From positions 1 to 64,000 of the forward strand of contig CAIVHB010000128.1 of NCBI GenBank assembly GCA_903905585.1: DNA of 64,000 bases, written 5' to 3'. Of this stretch, positions 10,783 through 21,229 are shown one piece after another. The DNA is from an uncultured Ferrovum sp. GTDB lineage: Bacteria > Pseudomonadota > Gammaproteobacteria > Burkholderiales > Ferrovaceae. The position numbers and the translations under genes are program-made. Numbering within the stretch: the stretch's first letter is position 1; the number at the start of each line of letters is the position of its first letter. A model generated the notes under the pieces. That model made no database searches and was not told the DNA's origin. It saw nothing but the letters and a program-made list of their open reading frames with translations.

Positions 10783-12132
10783 ATGACAGTCTCTAAATCT
10801 GAGGATTCATTTCAGGACATGAGCGCTAATTTATCAGAGCGAAGTAGGCGTGTCGTTTGGCATCCTTGTACTCAAATGCAGAACCTCATCGATGCTCCGG
10901 TAGAGCCGATCACGAAAGCCGAAGGCCCTTGGTTGTTTGGTCAAAAAGGACAGCGGTGGTTTGATGGAATTTCATCATGGTGGACTTGCTTATTGGGCCA
11001 TCGCCACCCCGCTATTATTCAAGCGCTTCACGATCAACTCGATACGCTCGATCACATTATGTTGGCAGGCTTTACACACCAACCTGCCGTAGATTTGGCA
11101 GAACGTTTGGTGGCTTTAACTGGGCGCGCACTCAGCCATGTTTCATTTGCCAGCGACGGCGCGTCAGCGCTAGAAATTGCGCTCAAGCAAAGCGCTCAGG
11201 CTTGGCTTAATCATGGTTTGCCTCTCAAAACCCGATTTGTGTGTCTATCGGGAAGTTATCACGGTGAGACCTTAGGTGCTCTAGGAGTAACAGATCAAGC
11301 ACTATTTAGGGAACCTTATCGTCCTTTGCTTCGCGCGGGCTTGGTAGTGTCTGGACCCGATAATAGGCGTGCCCGTTTAAATGGGCGAACCCCGCAAGAA
11401 GAAGCAGCATTAGCGTTGACGCGTTTGGAGACCCTTTTTCAGGAAGAGGGCGCAACACTCGCGGCTTTTGTGTGTGAGCCTTTAATGCAAGGCGCCGGTG
11501 GGATGGTGATGTATCACTTTGACTTTTTGCTCGGGGTTAGACGTTTATGCGATACCTATAATATTCACTGGATTGCGGATGAAATTGCTACGGGTTGTGG
11601 CCGAACCGGAACCTTCTTTGCGGTCGAGCAAGCAGGGGTGTGGCCAGATCTTTTGTGTTTATCTAAAGGTATAACGGGGGGTTTGCTTCCTTTATCTGTG
11701 GTTTTGTCTAGTGAAGACATTTTCAAGGCTTTTCTGGATGAGGGTGTTGGGCGAGCTTTTCTGCATTCACATAGCTTCACGGGTAACCCCTTGGCTTGTA
11801 GAGCGGCTGTTGCAATGCTCGATACTTTGTCAGACGAACAGGTTTTGTTTCATAACAAGGAGCGAGGAGACCAGATTGAACTGGCGCTTAAGCCCTTGCT
11901 TGAATGTCCGGATGTGTTAGAGATGCGGCGTCTCGGAATGGTTTTTGCATTTGATTGCAGAGGTGGAGAAACGCAAGCAAAAAGAATCCAAGCAGAAGCC
12001 AAGTCACGCGGCTTATTGATCCGCCCAATTGGTGCAACGGTATATTTAATGCCCCCGTTCTTACTGAGTCGCGAGAATTGCGTTTGGTTGGGTGACACCT
12101 TAAGTGCAAGCGTAGTCGCGGTCGCTGAATGA
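10783..12132 (+). CDS. bioA: adenosylmethionine--8-amino-7-oxononanoate aminotransferase
   Basis: The PLP enzyme that uses S-adenosylmethionine to convert KAPA to DAPA in biotin synthesis. WHPCTQM, GISSWW, SYHGETLGALGVTD, DEIATGCGRTGTFFA and LHSHSFTGNPLACRAA are BioA hallmarks. The PLP lysine is in LSKGITGG (Lys295 with this start). The start is uncertain: ATG 10783 is used; GTG 10774 and ATG 10819 are in frame, and the last gives an N-terminus closer to the E. coli length. No strong ribosome-binding site favours any. The stop overlaps the bioF ATG as ATGA, so the two are translationally coupled. Confidence 0.95.
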   Translation: MTVSKSEDSFQDMSANLSERSRRVVWHPCTQMQNLIDAPVEPITKAEGPWLFGQKGQRWFDGISSWWTCLLGHRHPAIIQALHDQLDTLDHIMLAGFTHQPAVDLAERLVALTGRALSHVSFASDGASALEIALKQSAQAWLNHGLPLKTRFVCLSGSYHGETLGALGVTDQALFREPYRPLLRAGLVVSGPDNRRARLNGRTPQEEAALALTRLETLFQEEGATLAAFVCEPLMQGAGGMVMYHFDFLLGVRRLCDTYNIHWIADEIATGCGRTGTFFAVEQAGVWPDLLCLSKGITGGLLPLSVVLSSEDIFKAFLDEGVGRAFLHSHSFTGNPLACRAAVAMLDTLSDEQVLFHNKERGDQIELALKPLLECPDVLEMRRLGMVFAFDCRGGETQAKRIQAEAKSRGLLIRPIGATVYLMPPFLLSRENCVWLGDTLSASVVAVAE

Positions 12133-12148
12133 GCGAATCCTTTTTTTT
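12122..12148 (+). promoter_or_regulatory. small hairpin plus T8 tract across the bioA-bioF junction
   Basis: TCGCT (12122-12126) and AGCGA (12132-12136) can pair around a 5-base loop that contains most of the bioF start codon. Four bases later comes a run of eight T (12141-12148). The layout resembles a weak intrinsic terminator or a start-codon hairpin, but a 5 bp stem is small. Confidence 0.3.
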
Positions 12149-13325
12149 ATCTACTCTCAAGAGAGAGGCTAAAGATTGGGAGTCGCTAGGGTTGAGGCGT
12201 CATCGCAAGACACTCCTGACCCCTGCCGGCCCCCATCTTCAATTGGAGGGGCAAAGAGGTTCGGCGCTCTCTTTTTTAAGTAACGATTATTTGGGCTTGG
12301 CCGCGCATCCTGATTTGCGTGACGGAGTGGCGAAGGCTGCACGCCTTTGGGGGGTGGGCTCTGGAGCCTCTCCTTTAGTTAGCGGACATATGCAATGTCA
12401 CGCGGATGCCGAAAAAACGCTCGCGTACTTTACCGGTTTTGAAGACGCGCTACTTTTTATTACGGGCTATATGGCTAACCTGGCTGTGATTACGAGCCTA
12501 TTGACCAGTCCGGAGGATGTCGTGTTTTCGGATAGCCTAAACCATGCATCTTTAATTGATGCTTGCCGATTGAGTCGAGCCCGCATTGCGCGCTTTTCAC
12601 ATCTGGATACGCAACATTTAGCTGAGCTCTTAAAAGCAACTCCAGCCCGGCGCCGCCTCATTGTGACGGATGCCGTATTTAGTATGGATGGGGATTGTGC
12701 CGACCTGTCCCGTTTGGTTGAATTGGCAGAAGAGTTTGATGCGCTAGTTTTGGTTGATGATGCTCATGGTTTTGGCGTTCGTGGATCACAAGGAAAAGGA
12801 AGTTTGTCTGAAGATAACATTTGTTCAGACCGGGTTATTTTGATGGCCACCCTAGGCAAAGCTGCCGGATTAAGTGGTGCATTCGTTGCGGCAACCAAGT
12901 TTCTTATCGAGCATTTTGTTCAACATGCACGGACCTATATATTTAGCACCGCACCTTCTCCAGCTTTGGTTGGGGCTATTCCTATGGCGTTGAAGTTGAT
13001 ACAAGAAGGTGAGTTTCGCAGGGTAAGACTCAAAGCGCTTTCAGCCCGATTTGCCTCAGGCGTTGCGTCTTGGCGATACCCCACGTTTTTTTATGGAACG
13101 TGCATTATTCCTGTTTTGGTCGGTAATGAAATACAAACCATGCACTGTGCGCAAGCCCTTTCTCATCGCGGTGTATTGGTTGCGGGAATTCGTCCTCCTA
13201 CGGTACCTGCCGGTACATCCCGGTTGCGTATTTCGCTGACTGCCATGCATGAGCTTAAGGATGTCGATACTCTTCTCTTTGCGGCAGAAGAGGTAGGGTT
13301 TCATCGAGATGTTGTTGATGGCTAA
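12129..13325 (+). CDS. bioF: 8-amino-7-oxononanoate synthase
   Basis: The PLP enzyme that condenses pimeloyl-thioester and alanine to KAPA, the step before BioA. The 398 residues are slightly longer than the E. coli enzyme (384). Visible motifs are FLSNDYLGLAAHP, GSGASPLVSGH, DSLNHASLIDACR, VLVDDAHGFGVRG and the PLP lysine in ATLGKAAGLSGAF (Lys244). Other alpha-oxoamine synthases (HemA, Kbl) share this fold, but the bioA and bioD neighbours decide the role. The ATG at 12129 overlaps the bioA stop, with no ribosome-binding site, so reinitiation from bioA is expected. Codons 5-7 run through a T8 tract. Confidence 0.96.
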   Translation: MSESFFLSTLKREAKDWESLGLRRHRKTLLTPAGPHLQLEGQRGSALSFLSNDYLGLAAHPDLRDGVAKAARLWGVGSGASPLVSGHMQCHADAEKTLAYFTGFEDALLFITGYMANLAVITSLLTSPEDVVFSDSLNHASLIDACRLSRARIARFSHLDTQHLAELLKATPARRRLIVTDAVFSMDGDCADLSRLVELAEEFDALVLVDDAHGFGVRGSQGKGSLSEDNICSDRVILMATLGKAAGLSGAFVAATKFLIEHFVQHARTYIFSTAPSPALVGAIPMALKLIQEGEFRRVRLKALSARFASGVASWRYPTFFYGTCIIPVLVGNEIQTMHCAQALSHRGVLVAGIRPPTVPAGTSRLRISLTAMHELKDVDTLLFAAEEVGFHRDVVDG

Positions 13326-14097
13326 CAAGGGGTATTTCGTCATTGGAACAGATACCGGCGTAGGCAAAACCCTGGTTTCGGCGGGGCTTACCAGGGCTTT
13401 TTTGGATTTGGGTTTGTCTGTTGCTGCGATGAAGCCTATTGCTAGCGGCGTTATTCCGGCGGGCCGTTTTCATGATCAGGATGAAGCTTTTTGGGAAGAC
13501 GTCACAACCTTAGATCTTGCAGACCGTCACGCGCTGAGCCTTCAAGAAAGATCAGTTTATAGATTCCGCATGCCGGCTTCCCCACATATTGCAGCCGCCG
13601 CGGAGGATGTTGAGATTTCTGTGTCTAGGTTAATAGATTGTGTTCGTACCCAACTTGATCGTAAAGAAATGCTGGTTGTTGAAGGGGTTGGGGGGTTGCG
13701 CGTGCCTTTGGATGATGAAAATTATGATCTTAGAGACTTTGTTTTAAGCCTAGGCCTGCCAGTGATTTTAGTGGTTGGTCTTAGGTTGGGCTGTATAAAT
13801 CATGCTCTTCTAACTTTAGAAAGCCTTCAAACGAAAGGGATTCCCGTGGCGGCGTGGGTTGCTAATTCCGGTCTTGATCCTGAGTATGGCTTGGTTCAGC
13901 ACACAGTAAGGTTTTTGGAGCAAGGCATCGGCATTACGTGTTCAGCAATTATCCCCCAAATCGTGATGGCTTCTCAGGTGGAGTTAGATTGCTCGCCGTC
14001 ACTTCAGGGCTTTTCCGAATACATGTTGGGTGTCGAGGCCATGATTGGAGCTTCCGCAGAGATACTAAGACCCCTTGCTGAGGGGCTTAACGTTTAG
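13309..14097 (+). CDS. bioD: ATP-dependent dethiobiotin synthetase
   Basis: Closes the ureido ring of DAPA with CO2 and ATP to give dethiobiotin. The 262 residues begin with the P-loop GTDTGVGKT at 13-21, followed by KPIASG and the VVEGVGGLRVPL segment typical of BioD. Start codons ATG 13309 and ATG 13318 are both in frame and both overlap the end of bioF (17 or 8 bases); the first is listed. It is the last gene of a bioA-bioF-bioD cassette. bioB and bioC are not in the window, so late biotin synthesis is only partly encoded here. Confidence 0.96.
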   Translation: MLLMANKGYFVIGTDTGVGKTLVSAGLTRAFLDLGLSVAAMKPIASGVIPAGRFHDQDEAFWEDVTTLDLADRHALSLQERSVYRFRMPASPHIAAAAEDVEISVSRLIDCVRTQLDRKEMLVVEGVGGLRVPLDDENYDLRDFVLSLGLPVILVVGLRLGCINHALLTLESLQTKGIPVAAWVANSGLDPEYGLVQHTVRFLEQGIGITCSAIIPQIVMASQVELDCSPSLQGFSEYMLGVEAMIGASAEILRPLAEGLNV

Positions 14098-14105
14098 TTT
14101 AGGTT

Positions 14106-14121
14106 TGTTCCACGTGAAACA
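14106..14121. other. parS: parS centromere-like site, copy 1
   Basis: TGTTCCACGTGAAACA differs by one base from the widely conserved parS palindrome TGTTTCACGTGAAACA. It is identical to the second copy 48 bases downstream and lies 2.8 kb before parA. ParB binding is inferred from established parS sequence conservation. Confidence 0.92.
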
Positions 14122-14153
14122 TAGTTTTGGTGTTTGATTGAAGGGTTTCTTGT

Positions 14154-14169
14154 TGTTCCACGTGAAACA
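14154..14169. other. parS: parS centromere-like site, copy 2
   Basis: A second exact copy of the 16-base site at 14106, starting 48 bases further on, in the same non-coding spacer between bioD and mnmG. The two copies would load ParB next to parAB and about 9 kb from the putative origin. Confidence 0.92.
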
Positions 14170-14289
14170 ACCGATACCTAAGATTATTGAAAACAAAGTG
14201 TTTTGTCCCTTGGGCTTGAGCGTGGGCTCAAGTAGAATGGCGGTCTGCCGAAAGGAGTAGGTGGTGCTTTATTGCGCACACAACAGAAA

Positions 14290-16230
14290 ATGATCTATCC
14301 CGAAGATTTTGATGTAATTGTAATTGGTGGGGGTCACGCCGGAACCGAGGCGGCCTTGGCGGCGGCTAGGATGGGTGCGAGCTGCCTTTTGGTGACGCAA
14401 AACCTCGAAGCGCTGGGGCAAATGTCTTGCAACCCGTCTATTGGTGGAATAGGAAAAGGTCATCTTGTTAAAGAGGTAGATGCGCTAGGTGGTGCTATGG
14501 CGTTGGCTGCTGACCGGGCGGGTATACAGTTTAGAATGTTGAATAGCCGTAAGGGCCCTGCGGTGCGCGCCACGCGGGCACAGGCAGACAGGGTGCTATA
14601 TCGGAAAGCCATTAGAGGGATGCTTGAGTCTCAGAAAAACTTAGAGCTTTTGCAGGACAGCGTAGAAGATCTTTTGGTTGAGGCGGGAGTAGTGAAGGGT
14701 ATTCGTACTCAGCAAGGAATCATGGTGCATGCCCGCACGGTTGTGCTCACTACGGGCACTTTCTTGGGTGGCATCATTCATGTGGGATTAAGTCAGAGTC
14801 AAGGTGGCCGGGCGGGTGATGCGCCTTCTAATGCTTTGGCTGCGCGCTTACGTGCACTGGATCTTCCTGTGGGGCGCCTGAAGACCGGCACGCCCCCAAG
14901 ACTAGATGGTCGCAGTATTGATTTTTCTCGTTTGCAGCCCCAACCGGGTGATAGCCCTGAACCGGTCTTCTCTTTTATAGGAAACAGAGGCGATCATCCG
15001 CGACAAGTACCGTGTTGGATGACGCATACCACAGCCCAAACACACGAAATTGTCCGTGGCGGTTTAGATCGGTCTCCTATGTATACAGGGGTGATTGAGG
15101 GTGTGGGGCCTCGCTACTGCCCATCAATTGAAGACAAAATTCACCGTTTTGCAGACAGACAAAGCCATCAAATTTTTCTCGAACCTGAGGGTTTGGATAC
15201 GCATGAGATTTATCCAAATGGTATTTCCACTAGTTTGCCAGTAGATGTTCAATGGTCTTTGGTACGTTCCATTCCTGGCCTAGAAAAAGCAAAAATACTG
15301 CGTCCGGGTTATGCGATTGAGTACGATTATTTTGATCCTCGTGCATTGCAACCTTGGTTGGAAACACAGGTTATTTCATCGCTTTTTTTTGCGGGGCAAA
15401 TTAATGGCACTACAGGTTATGAAGAGGCTGCAGCGCAGGGGTTGTTGGCGGGCGTAAATGCCGCTTTGCGGGCTAAGGATGCAGAGCCGTGGTGGCCAAA
15501 ACGCCACGAGGCCTACCTTGGGGTAATGGTGGATGATCTCACTACTCGGGGTGTCACAGAGCCTTATCGGATGTTTACCAGTCGTGCAGAGTATCGACTT
15601 CAATTACGTGAAGACAATGCCGATGCACGCTTGACCCCGATAGGTCGCAATTTGGGTTTAGTCAATGATATGCGCTGGGAATGTTTTAACGAAAAACAAG
15701 CCGCGGTTGTTCATGAGCGGCATCGCTTAAATACGTGGATTCTTCGGCCACGAACCTCAGAGGCCTTAGCCCTTGAGCCTATGCTTGGAAAACCCTTGGA
15801 ACGCGAAGTATCTGCTTTGGATTTGTTAAGACGTCCCGAGGCTACTTATCAAGGGATGATGCAAGCATGTGTAGCGGCAGGCTCTGAAAAATTAAAAGGG
15901 TTTTCCGGTGTGTCACCTGAGGCCGCCGAGCAAGTAGAAATAGCTGTTAAATATGAAGGCTATATTGCGCGCCAAGAAGAAGAAGTAAACCGAGAGCGGC
16001 GCTTTGAAGAAGCTCGCATTCCCGACCACTTTAATTACGTTTTAGTGAAAGGTTTGTCACGAGAGGTCGAACAAAAGCTATCCAAGCTTCGGCCAGCAAC
16101 GCTGGGTCAGGCGGGGCGAATATCAGGAATTACCCCAGCAGCTATAGCGCTTCTGCTGGTTCATTTGCGTCGAGGAGGAGCATCAGCTTCCTCGGCTGGC
16201 GTTGGAAGTCAAGGGGAGCATGCAGCATGA
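14290..16230 (+). CDS. mnmG: tRNA uridine-5-carboxymethylaminomethyl modification enzyme MnmG
   Basis: The FAD-dependent partner of MnmE in U34 modification. The Rossmann motif GGGHAG lies at residues 13-18. [55 protein letters not shown] and [16 protein letters not shown] follow. The C-terminal helical domain is complete, giving 646 residues. The ATG at 14290 ([15 protein letters not shown]) matches the family N-terminus. A TTG at 14272, 14 bases after AAAGGAG (14251-14257), is in frame and would add six residues. The gene heads a mnmG-rsmG-parA-parB row, with ATGA overlap to rsmG. Confidence 0.97.
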   Translation: MIYPEDFDVIVIGGGHAGTEAALAAARMGASCLLVTQNLEALGQMSCNPSIGGIGKGHLVKEVDALGGAMALAADRAGIQFRMLNSRKGPAVRATRAQADRVLYRKAIRGMLESQKNLELLQDSVEDLLVEAGVVKGIRTQQGIMVHARTVVLTTGTFLGGIIHVGLSQSQGGRAGDAPSNALAARLRALDLPVGRLKTGTPPRLDGRSIDFSRLQPQPGDSPEPVFSFIGNRGDHPRQVPCWMTHTTAQTHEIVRGGLDRSPMYTGVIEGVGPRYCPSIEDKIHRFADRQSHQIFLEPEGLDTHEIYPNGISTSLPVDVQWSLVRSIPGLEKAKILRPGYAIEYDYFDPRALQPWLETQVISSLFFAGQINGTTGYEEAAAQGLLAGVNAALRAKDAEPWWPKRHEAYLGVMVDDLTTRGVTEPYRMFTSRAEYRLQLREDNADARLTPIGRNLGLVNDMRWECFNEKQAAVVHERHRLNTWILRPRTSEALALEPMLGKPLEREVSALDLLRRPEATYQGMMQACVAAGSEKLKGFSGVSPEAAEQVEIAVKYEGYIARQEEEVNRERRFEEARIPDHFNYVLVKGLSREVEQKLSKLRPATLGQAGRISGITPAAIALLLVHLRRGGASASSAGVGSQGEHAA

Positions 16231-16877
16231 GTGAAAAAGAAATTCTTGAAACGGGCTTAGAGCGGATGGGATTAAGCTGCTCGGAAGAATTATCAACCCG
16301 CTTGTTAGAATATCTGTCCTTGCTAGAAAAATGGAATCAAGCCATTAATCTGACCGCTATTCGTGAGCGTGATCGAATGGTTACGCATCATTTGTTGGAT
16401 AGTTTAAGTGTTTTACCTTACTTGCCTAAGTTGGCGCATCACCTTGCAGATATCGGAACGGGTGCAGGACTTCCAGGCATACCTCTAGCAATCGCGCGAC
16501 CAGATATATCTGTGACTTTGGTAGAGCCTAACCAGAAGAAAGTGGCTTTCTTGCGACAGGTTAAGGGTGCTTTGGGGTTGGCTAATTTAGAGGTTATAGG
16601 CAAGAGAGTAGAAGACATTCCAAGCAGTTTGTTTGATTGTGTAATCTCAAGAGCCTTTGCTGATTTGCCAGACTTCGTTAGGGTAAGTGAGCGCATACTT
16701 TCATCGGGTGGCTTGTTATTAGCTATGAAAGGTCTGGTTCCTTATGAAGAAATGGGTCGCCTTCCTGCCCATGCTAAGACAAGGGTAGAGGCAATAGACC
16801 TCCCCGATTTATCAGTCAGCCGTCATTTAATTATTGTGCATTTCGAGTCGATTGAAGAGGCTACTCTGCCATCATGA
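16227..16877 (+). CDS. rsmG: 16S rRNA (guanine527-N7)-methyltransferase
   Basis: Methylates G527 of 16S rRNA using S-adenosylmethionine; its loss gives low-level streptomycin resistance in other bacteria. The 216 residues show [29 protein letters not shown] and the SAM-binding [18 protein letters not shown]. The ATG overlaps the mnmG stop by four bases, and its own stop overlaps the parA ATG in the same way, so mnmG, rsmG and parA are translationally chained. Both overlaps fix the start and end. Confidence 0.97.
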   Translation: MSEKEILETGLERMGLSCSEELSTRLLEYLSLLEKWNQAINLTAIRERDRMVTHHLLDSLSVLPYLPKLAHHLADIGTGAGLPGIPLAIARPDISVTLVEPNQKKVAFLRQVKGALGLANLEVIGKRVEDIPSSLFDCVISRAFADLPDFVRVSERILSSGGLLLAMKGLVPYEEMGRLPAHAKTRVEAIDLPDLSVSRHLIIVHFESIEEATLPS

Positions 16878-17668
16878 AAATCATCGCGATCGCGAATCAG
16901 AAGGGTGGAGTGGGTAAAACCACCACTACGGTGAATTTAGCCGCAAGCCTTGCTGCCCTGGGCCAAAGAATTCTTCTGGTAGACCTCGACCCGCAGGGTA
17001 ATGCAACAACAGGAAGTGGAATAGAAAAAACAGATTTAAGTAAGTCTGTTTATCATGTATTGCTTGGTCAGGCGACTCTGAATGAAGCGGCTGTGCGGTC
17101 GCCGGTAGGGGATTACATGGTGTTGCCAGCGAATCGCGAACTGGCTGGTGCAGAAGTTGAGTTAGTTGATTTTCCCAACCGTGAGTTTCAACTGCGTTGG
17201 GCGTTGAGCAGTTCATCAGATGCTTACAATTTTGTTTTAATAGACTGTCCACCCGCACTAAATATGCTAACCGTAAATGGTTTGGCGGCGGCAGAACGAG
17301 TCATGATTCCAATGCAGTGCGAATATTACGCGCTAGAGGGGCTTTCAGATCTAGTGCAAACAATCAAAAGAGTGAGACATCACCTCAACCCTCAACTAGA
17401 AATAGAAGGTTTATTGAGGACTATGTTTGATCCACGTAGCCAGCTTGCCCAGCAAGTATCGGCTCAGTTAGAGGAACATTTTGGGGCTAAGGTTTATAAA
17501 ACCGTTATTCCTCGAAATATTCGACTTGCAGAGGCCCCTAGCCATGGCAGGGCAGCAATGCACTATGAGCCAAATTCTAAGGGTGCACTGGCTTATCAAG
17601 AACTCGCAGCAGAACTACTGCGACGCCAAGGCCCAGAGCAACCTCTATCACCTTCAGAAAAAGAGTAA
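16874..17668 (+). CDS. parA: chromosome partitioning ATPase ParA
   Basis: A Walker-type ATPase that moves ParB-parS complexes along the nucleoid. The 264 residues open with the deviant Walker A KGGVGKTTT at residues 10-18. DLDPQGNATTG, the Walker B segment VLIDCPPAL and the ending typical of chromosomal Soj/ParA follow. It lacks the N-terminal DNA-binding domain of plasmid type Ia ParA. It starts in an ATGA overlap with rsmG and is followed by parB after six bases. Its position beside the origin with parS nearby supports a chromosomal role. Confidence 0.97.
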   Translation: MKIIAIANQKGGVGKTTTTVNLAASLAALGQRILLVDLDPQGNATTGSGIEKTDLSKSVYHVLLGQATLNEAAVRSPVGDYMVLPANRELAGAEVELVDFPNREFQLRWALSSSSDAYNFVLIDCPPALNMLTVNGLAAAERVMIPMQCEYYALEGLSDLVQTIKRVRHHLNPQLEIEGLLRTMFDPRSQLAQQVSAQLEEHFGAKVYKTVIPRNIRLAEAPSHGRAAMHYEPNSKGALAYQELAAELLRRQGPEQPLSPSEKE

Positions 17669-17674
17669 AGCAAT

Positions 17675-18562
17675 ATGGTTAAATTAAAAGGCTTGGGCCG
17701 CGGGCTTGACGCGCTGTTATCAGGAAGCGAGCCCTTATCTGCCAATGATATCCCCAATAGTTTGGCGCTTGATGCCATGCAACCCGGAAAGTATCAACCG
17801 CGAACCCATATGGATCAGGTTGCTTTAGAGTCTCTGGCAGAATCCATACGTGGACAGGGTTTGTTGCAGCCTATCTTGGTCCGCCCTATTGGGCCTGAGC
17901 GTTACGAAATTATCGCTGGTGAGCGTCGCTGGAGAGCAGCACGTTTAGCAGGGCTGGAACAGGTGCCGGTGCTTGTGCGTGCTATACCTGATGAAGCTAC
18001 CTTAGCCGTAGCTTTGATCGAAAACATTCAGAGGGAAAACCTCAACGCAATTGAAGAAGCGATGGGTTTACAACGTTTAGTGGATGAGTTTGGTTTGACG
18101 CACGAACAAGCGGCAAAAGCAGTGGGTCGATCCCGTGCAGCAGTCAGTAATCTGCTTCGCCTTCTCGATCTGGAGCCATCCGTTCGCGTGCTACTTTCTG
18201 ATGGTGCGCTAGACATGGGCCATGCAAGAGCATTATTGGGTTTGCCAAGCGAAGAACAACCCGCAGCGGCACTGGAAGTCTTAGACCGTAAGCTCAATGT
18301 GCGCGCGACCGAGCAAATGGTGCAAAGAAGAATAAGTGAGGTACAGCCTTCGGTGCCGGATTCGAAAGATAAAGCAACAACTCTCGGATTGGGAAAACCT
18401 AAAAATAGTGATGGTGATATTCGGCATCTAGAGCAAGAATTATCGGATCACCTTGGCGCCGCTGTAAGCATTAAAACCAAATCGAAGGGCGGAGGGGATA
18501 TGGTCTTACGCTTTCATGATCTGGACCAATTAGATGGTTTAATTGCAATTTTGAAGCGATAG
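17675..18562 (+). CDS. parB: chromosome partitioning protein ParB
   Basis: The DNA-binding CTPase that loads at parS and spreads along DNA. The 295 residues open with the ParA-contact tail GLGRGLDALL. The CTP-binding region with GERRWRAARLAGL and IENIQRENLNAIEEA comes next. The helix-turn-helix (THEQAAKAVGRSRAAVSNLLRLL) and the C-terminal dimer domain complete the protein. It directly follows parA. Two consensus-like parS sites lie 3.5 kb upstream. Confidence 0.97.
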   Translation: MVKLKGLGRGLDALLSGSEPLSANDIPNSLALDAMQPGKYQPRTHMDQVALESLAESIRGQGLLQPILVRPIGPERYEIIAGERRWRAARLAGLEQVPVLVRAIPDEATLAVALIENIQRENLNAIEEAMGLQRLVDEFGLTHEQAAKAVGRSRAAVSNLLRLLDLEPSVRVLLSDGALDMGHARALLGLPSEEQPAAALEVLDRKLNVRATEQMVQRRISEVQPSVPDSKDKATTLGLGKPKNSDGDIRHLEQELSDHLGAAVSIKTKSKGGGDMVLRFHDLDQLDGLIAILKR

Positions 18563-18605
18563 CAAACAAAGTTGCGCGCTGCAGCATGAAATATTTATTA
18601 CAGAA

Positions 18606-18635
18606 TTGACGTCTCAATTCTTGCCATACTATAAT
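18606..18635 (+). promoter_or_regulatory. promoter of the ATP synthase operon
   Basis: TTGACG (18606-18611) and a perfect TATAAT (18630-18635) with an 18-base spacer lie 26 bases before the atpI start. This is the best sigma70-type match I found in the window. It predicts a leader of about 18 nucleotides. Confidence 0.8.
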
Positions 18636-18660
18636 CGAATGGTTTAATCGGCTTGAAACT

Positions 18661-20132
<1,472 letters not shown>

Positions 20133-20172
20133 TGCATCCCCCATCTCTGTTCAACCTGATGAGGGCTAAAGC

Positions 20173-20643
20173 GTGAATATCAACGCGACTATCATCGGTC
20201 AGGCAATCACTTTTGCGATCCTGATCTGGTTTACCCTGAAGTTCGTTTGGCCTCCCGTAACGGCGGCTTTGGAAGAGCGTGCCCAAAAAATTGCTGACGG
20301 TTTAGCTGCTGCTGAGCGTGCAAAGGCAGATCTTTCCTTGGCTGAGCGTAAATCTGCTGACGCGATGGTTGAAGCTCGCCAAAAAGCAGCTGAAATTATC
20401 GCAATGTCTGAGAAGCGCCGAGCCGAAATCGTGGAAGAAGCAAAACACGAAGCCATTGCCGAAGCAGACCGTATCAAAGCAGCTGCTAAGGCTGAAGTAG
20501 AGCAGGAAGCCTATCGCGCACGTGAAGCGTTGCGAGCGCAGGTAGCAAGCTTGGCTGTAGCCGGCGCCGAGAGAATTCTCCGTCGGGAAATTAATGCCGA
20601 GGTGCACGTTGACCTCTTGACCGCGCTCAGCGCGGAACTCTGA
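20173..20643 (+). CDS. atpF: ATP synthase F0 subunit b
   Basis: The peripheral stalk subunit: one N-terminal membrane helix (about residues 5-25) followed by a long, charged Ala-rich helix that dimerises and contacts delta. The 156 residues match the E. coli length. The start is GTG at 20173, with GAGGG at 20161-20165 as ribosome-binding site; it gives [20 protein letters not shown], the standard N-terminus. Confidence 0.97.
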   Translation: MNINATIIGQAITFAILIWFTLKFVWPPVTAALEERAQKIADGLAAAERAKADLSLAERKSADAMVEARQKAAEIIAMSEKRRAEIVEEAKHEAIAEADRIKAAAKAEVEQEAYRAREALRAQVASLAVAGAERILRREINAEVHVDLLTALSAEL

Positions 20644-20653
20644 GGTCAAGCGA

Positions 20654-21190
20654 ATGGCTGAACTTTCTACTGTCGCAAGGCCTTATGCCGAGGCGGTTTT
20701 CAAGCTAAGTCAAGAAGCGGGTAATAGTGCTAGCTGGTCTGATGTGCTGAGCCTGCTTGAGATGGTGGTACGTGATTCTCAGATGGAAGGTCTCATTGGG
20801 AATCCGCGTATCCAGCGTCATCAACTTGTTGCATTGATTGTTGGGGTTGCAGGTAATCACCTTGACGTTCAGGCAAAGCAATTGGTTGAGGTCTTAGTCG
20901 AAAATAACCGATTGGTATTACTGCCTCAGATTCGTAGCCAGTTTGAAGTACTTCGTCAAGAACGTGAAGGCGTAATTGACGCAAAGATTACTTCGGCTTT
21001 CCGAATGGAAGACGGGCAAATCAGCCGTTTGGTGAAGGATCTCGAAGCCCGCTTTAAACGTGGAATACGTCCAGATGTGTGGATTGATCCAACGTTAATG
21101 GGTGGGGTCAAAGTGGCCGTTGGTGACATCGTCATTGATGGTTCTGTTCGTGGCCGCCTTGATCGTATGGAAGCCGCGCTAAAAACTTAA
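20654..21190 (+). CDS. atpH: ATP synthase F1 subunit delta
   Basis: Connects the F1 head to the b-subunit stalk. The 178 residues begin with the usual TVARPYAEAVFKLS and end with the conserved strand region GGVKVAVGDIVIDGSVRGRLDRM. It follows atpF by 10 bases and precedes atpA. Length and position match the family with no anomaly. Confidence 0.97.
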   Translation: MAELSTVARPYAEAVFKLSQEAGNSASWSDVLSLLEMVVRDSQMEGLIGNPRIQRHQLVALIVGVAGNHLDVQAKQLVEVLVENNRLVLLPQIRSQFEVLRQEREGVIDAKITSAFRMEDGQISRLVKDLEARFKRGIRPDVWIDPTLMGGVKVAVGDIVIDGSVRGRLDRMEAALKT

Positions 21191-21229
21191 ATTCGTGGTG
21201 TCTGAAAGCAGACACCCATGGAGAAAATG

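Noticed and set aside
15371-15390. T8 tract in mnmG as a slippage signal
   Set aside because: Runs of seven or eight T occur several times in the window and no shifted frame of interest follows this one.
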